This document shows, in pieces, positions 6,341-8,590 of a DNA stretch of 8,590 nt. The stretch is taken from assembly GCA_022796315.1 (NCBI GenBank), contig JAAWIL010000080.1:1-8590 (forward strand), given 5' to 3'. This DNA comes from Oscillibacter sp. (GTDB lineage Bacteria > Bacillota > Clostridia > Oscillospirales > Oscillospiraceae). The notes under the pieces were generated by a model. That model did no database searches. It was not told the origin of the DNA and worked only from the letters and a program-made list of their open reading frames with translations. Numbering within the stretch: the stretch's first letter is position 1; each line of letters starts with the position of its first letter. A program made the translations under genes and the position numbers.

Positions 6341-6837
6341 AGGGAAAGGCACTGGTAATTCGTCTGGTGGTTCTGGCCGTCGTGCTTGCAGTGGCGGCCG
6401 CCATGATGGTGATCGGCCGCGGGCACTCCATCTATCTGGACAACAAGACCCTGGAGGGTTACGAGGGACAGGACTACAAGGCCTATGAGCGGATTGTGAT
6501 CACGGTTGACGGCGAAGAGGTCGCCAAATTGGGCAAGCGGGAGCGGGGCATGGCCACCTGCATGGGCCAGACCTTTAAGATGTCCTTGGAGATCACGGAG
6601 CAAAAGGGCGATGAGCCCCGGATCGAAGAGGTCACCGTGGCTCTGCCCTACAATGTGGACGGCATCATCATCAACCTGCCCGCCTACCTGGCGGGACTCC
6701 CGGAAGAGGCATGGTTCTCCGAGTTTGTACCCATGGTGCAGGAGGAGCCCGCCGACGAGGAGCCCCTTCCCGGCGAGGTGAGCGACTTCCCCATGGATGG
6801 CACAGAGGGCATGGACGAGGGCCTGGGTGACATCTGA
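6337..6837 (+). CDS. Small single-pass membrane protein of the importer operon (possibly DUF6672)
   Basis: A 166-residue protein of unknown function. Residues 1-3 are Lys-containing, 5-27 form one hydrophobic helix (a signal anchor), and the rest is predicted to lie outside the membrane. The region just after the helix reads GRGHSIYLDNKTLEGYEG; a compact central part includes VDGEEV, RGMATCMGQTF and VALPYNVDG. The last 30 or so residues are strongly acidic and Pro/Gly-rich, probably a flexible tail. There is no lipobox. It resembles what I recall of the DUF6672 family, but I am not certain. It overlaps the second permease by four bases with AAAGAGGGGGG as ribosome binding site (6317-6327), so it should be made with the importer. 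An accessory subunit is the likeliest role. Confidence 0.75.
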   Translation: MKGKALVIRLVVLAVVLAVAAAMMVIGRGHSIYLDNKTLEGYEGQDYKAYERIVITVDGEEVAKLGKRERGMATCMGQTFKMSLEITEQKGDEPRIEEVTVALPYNVDGIIINLPAYLAGLPEEAWFSEFVPMVQEEPADEEPLPGEVSDFPMDGTEGMDEGLGDI

Positions 6838-6870
6838 TCCCAGGGAAGATACAGCGGCTGTGCTGAAAGA

Positions 6871-6899
6871 CGACCGCCCCGCCGTAGGCGGGGCGGTCG
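6871..6899 (+). other. Perfect 13-bp GC-rich hairpin between the importer operon and pepD
   Basis: CGACCGCCCCGCC (6871-6883) pairs fully with GGCGGGGCGGTCG (6887-6899) around a GTA loop. The bases after it, CTGCAAAAGTAAGGAGG, contain no T-run and lead into the pepD ribosome binding site. It is therefore not a standard terminator. It could stabilise the 3' end of the importer message, act as a processing site, or reduce readthrough. Confidence 0.7.
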
Positions 6900-6924
6900 C
6901 TGCAAAAGTAAGGAGGAACTGTTT

Positions 6925-8373
6925 ATGGCAGTATTATCCCATCTGGAACCCAAGGAAGTCTTTGCGTACTTTGAGCAGCTCTGCTCCGTGCCCCACGGCA
7001 GCGGCAATACGAAGCAGATCAGCGACCTGTGCGTCCGCTTTGCCCGGGAGCTGGGCCTGCGGTGCCGCCAGGACGAGGTCAACAACGTGGTCATCTGGAA
7101 GGACGGCACCCCGGGCTATGAGAACGCGGCGCCCATCATCCTCCAAGGCCACATCGACATGGTGTGTACCAAGACGGAGACCTGCACCAAGGATATGGCG
7201 GTGGAGGGACTGGATCTGGACACCGACGGGGAGTGGGTCTGGGCCAAGGAGACCACCCTGGGCGGGGACAACTGCATCGCGGTGGCGATGATTCTGGCGC
7301 TGCTGGCGGACAAGACCCTGTCCCATCCGCCCCTGGAGGCGGTGTTCACCGTGGATGAGGAGACCGGCATGGGCGGCGCCTTCGCCCTGGACTGCTCCGA
7401 CCTGAAGGGCCGGCAGCTGCTGAATCTGGACTCTGAGGAGGAGGGCGTCTTCACGGTCTCCTGTGCCGGAGGCGCCCGGCTGGACTGCTTCCTGGCCGGC
7501 AGCCGGGAACCCCTGGCAGGGGAGACGGGCTATACGGTCACGCTGGAGGGCCTTCTGGGCGGCCACTCCGGCGGGGAGATCCACATGGGCCGGGCCTCCG
7601 CCAACCAGGTGATGGGCCGGGTGCTGTACACCGCCATGGAGAAGATCCCCGGCCTGCGTCTGGCGGATATCCGGGGCGGAAAGTTTGACAACGTGATCTG
7701 CCCCTACAACCAGGCCAAGGCGGCGGTTCCGGCGGACAAGGCTCCGGAATTCGAGGCGCTGATCCGGGAGCTGGACGCCGTGCTGAAGAATGAGTACACC
7801 GGCTGCGACGACGGGATTGCGTTGCGCTGCGAACAGACGGCGCTGAGCGCCGCCCTGTCTCAGGAGACCACAGAGCGGATGCTGCATGTGCTGCTGGCGC
7901 TCCCCCAGGGCGTGCAGGCCATGAACGTGGATTTCCCCGGCCTGGTGCAGACCTCGCTGAACCTGGGTGTGATGGGCATGGAGGAGGACGGCCTCCATTT
8001 CGCGGTCTCCGTGCGCTCCTGCATTGCCTCCCAGAAGGAGATGCTGATGCAGAAGGTGCGCTCCATTGTGGAGTTCGGCGGAGGCGCGGTCTCCGTGCGG
8101 AGCGCCTATCCCGGCTGGCAGTATGTCCGGGAGTCCACCATGCGGGAGCGCCTGCTGGAGACCTACCGGGAGGTCTGCGGCAAGGAGGGCGTCATTGACG
8201 CCACCCACGGCGGCCTGGAGTGCGGGCTCTTCATCGAGAAGATGCCCGGCTTGGACGCGGTGTCCCTGGGCCCCGAGCTCCACAACGCCCACTCCGTTCG
8301 GGAGCGGCTCAGCGTGCCCTCCACGGAGCGGATGTACCGCCTGGTGCGGGAGTTTTTGAGCCGGAGCAAGTGA
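6925..8373 (+). CDS. pepD: Xaa-His dipeptidase (beta-Ala-His / aminoacyl-histidine dipeptidase), M20 family
   Basis: A 482-residue cytoplasmic metallopeptidase, close to the E. coli PepD length (485). PepD hydrolyses dipeptides with C-terminal His, including carnosine, using two zinc ions. Residues placed by motif are His76 and Asp78 in LQGHIDMV, bridging Asp115 in LGGDN, the pair Glu145-Glu146 in VDEETGMGG, Asp169 in LDSEEEG, and the last ligand His456 in HNAHSVRER. Asp78 and Glu145 are the expected catalytic residues. The lid domain is marked by GGHSGGEIHMGRA. All key residues are present, so the enzyme should be active. The start at 6925 is supported by AAGGAGGA (6910-6917) seven bases upstream. 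I see no promoter in the 87 bases before it, so it may be co-transcribed with the importer. Specificity within the family is not certain. Confidence 0.94.
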   Translation: MAVLSHLEPKEVFAYFEQLCSVPHGSGNTKQISDLCVRFARELGLRCRQDEVNNVVIWKDGTPGYENAAPIILQGHIDMVCTKTETCTKDMAVEGLDLDTDGEWVWAKETTLGGDNCIAVAMILALLADKTLSHPPLEAVFTVDEETGMGGAFALDCSDLKGRQLLNLDSEEEGVFTVSCAGGARLDCFLAGSREPLAGETGYTVTLEGLLGGHSGGEIHMGRASANQVMGRVLYTAMEKIPGLRLADIRGGKFDNVICPYNQAKAAVPADKAPEFEALIRELDAVLKNEYTGCDDGIALRCEQTALSAALSQETTERMLHVLLALPQGVQAMNVDFPGLVQTSLNLGVMGMEEDGLHFAVSVRSCIASQKEMLMQKVRSIVEFGGGAVSVRSAYPGWQYVRESTMRERLLETYREVCGKEGVIDATHGGLECGLFIEKMPGLDAVSLGPELHNAHSVRERLSVPSTERMYRLVREFLSRSK

Positions 8374-8398
8374 GCTTGATTTTGTGATACAGCGCGTG

Positions 8399-8441
8399 AA
8401 CAGCGCCCCTGCGGGAATTTCCGCGGGGGCGCTGTTTTTTT
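8399..8441 (+). terminator. Intrinsic terminator after pepD
   Basis: A long stem, AACAGCGCCCCTGCGG (8399-8414) with CCGCGGGGGCGCTGTT (8421-8436, one T-G pair), around the loop GAATTT, is followed by a run of T to 8441. It lies 25 bases after the pepD stop and ends the unit. It is a clear rho-independent terminator. Confidence 0.96.
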
Positions 8442-8482
8442 GAGGGCGGAGTTTGGATAAGTCCAAGTTCTATAGAAGGATG

Positions 8483-8552
8483 GAAATCACCTGTATCCTG
8501 CCGCCCGGGTTTGTTTTTGGGAGGAATGCGGCAGAAATGACCTGATATCCTG
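8483..8552. repeat. Imperfect direct repeat with hairpin between copies
   Basis: GAAATCACCTGTATCCTG (8483-8500) recurs as GAAATGACCTGATATCCTG (8534-8552), with one substitution and one inserted base. Between and overlapping them, CTGCCGC (8498-8504) pairs with GCGGCAG (8528-8534) over a 23-base loop. No coding frame is evident. It could be regulatory DNA or a copy of a small genomic repeat. Confidence 0.5.
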
Positions 8553-8566
8553 GGAAAAACGCCAGC

Positions 8567-8588
8567 TTGTAAAAGTTTACTTTTACAA
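8567..8588. promoter_or_regulatory. 22-base palindrome, probable operator at the window edge
   Basis: TTGTAAAAGT (8567-8576) and ACTTTTACAA (8579-8588) form perfect 10-base arms around TT. The AT-rich palindrome has the size of a dimeric repressor site and lies in non-coding DNA before whatever gene follows. I do not identify the regulator. A role as an RNA hairpin is also possible. Confidence 0.55.
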
Positions 8589-8590
8589 AC

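Noticed and set aside
6871..6899. Intrinsic terminator before pepD
   Set aside because: The stem is strong but the following bases are CTGCAAAAGTAAGG without any T-run, so a standard terminator is not supported.
6934..8466. Minus-strand open frame of about 510 codons opposite pepD
   Set aside because: The plus strand encodes all PepD catalytic residues; the antisense frame starts within the terminator region and shows no domain.

Overview
The window looks like chromosomal DNA from a moderately GC-rich Bacillota, probably a gut-type clostridium of the Oscillospiraceae kind (cluster IV). The evidence is strong Gram-positive Shine-Dalgarno sites (GGAGG type), sigma-A-like promoters, a Gram-positive lipoprotein with a Lys-rich start, the rRNA/tRNA sequences, and GC-rich coding regions beside AT-rich spacers. 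This placement is inference from style and not a database match. I see no mobile element, CRISPR array or sign of recent transfer.

Layout, all on the + strand. Positions 1-853 are the end of a ribosomal RNA operon: the 3' end of 23S rRNA, a structured spacer, tRNA-Glu(CTC), tRNA-Lys(CTT), a long hairpin, a perfect-consensus sigma-A promoter, 5S rRNA, and an intrinsic terminator. Having the tRNAs between 23S and 5S, with 5S behind its own promoter, is the most notable point of this part. Positions 854-1194 are a gene-free spacer that holds phased A-tracts, a palindrome, a strong promoter with an AT-rich upstream element, and a leader with three successive hairpins.

Positions 1195-6837 encode one compact ABC importer operon: a DUF3798-type lipoprotein binding protein, an RbsA-like two-domain ATPase, two paralogous BPD_transp_2 permeases, and a small single-pass membrane protein (possibly DUF6672). 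The last three junctions are tight: 15 bases, then two ATGA overlaps. A GC-rich hairpin sits between the binding-protein gene and the ATPase gene and probably lowers downstream expression relative to the lipoprotein. The imported substrate is not known.

Positions 6925-8373 encode a complete M20-family Xaa-His dipeptidase (PepD-like). It follows the operon after 87 bases that contain a 13-bp perfect hairpin but no visible promoter, so it may be read through from the importer operon. A strong terminator closes the unit at about 8441. The last 150 bases are non-coding and hold an imperfect direct repeat, a hairpin between its copies, and a 22-base palindrome at the window edge that looks like an operator for a gene beyond the window.

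Working model (inference): a highly expressed lipoprotein captures a small solute, the permease pair and the asymmetric ATPase import it, the small membrane protein is an accessory subunit, and the dipeptidase may process an imported His-containing peptide or may only share the transcript.
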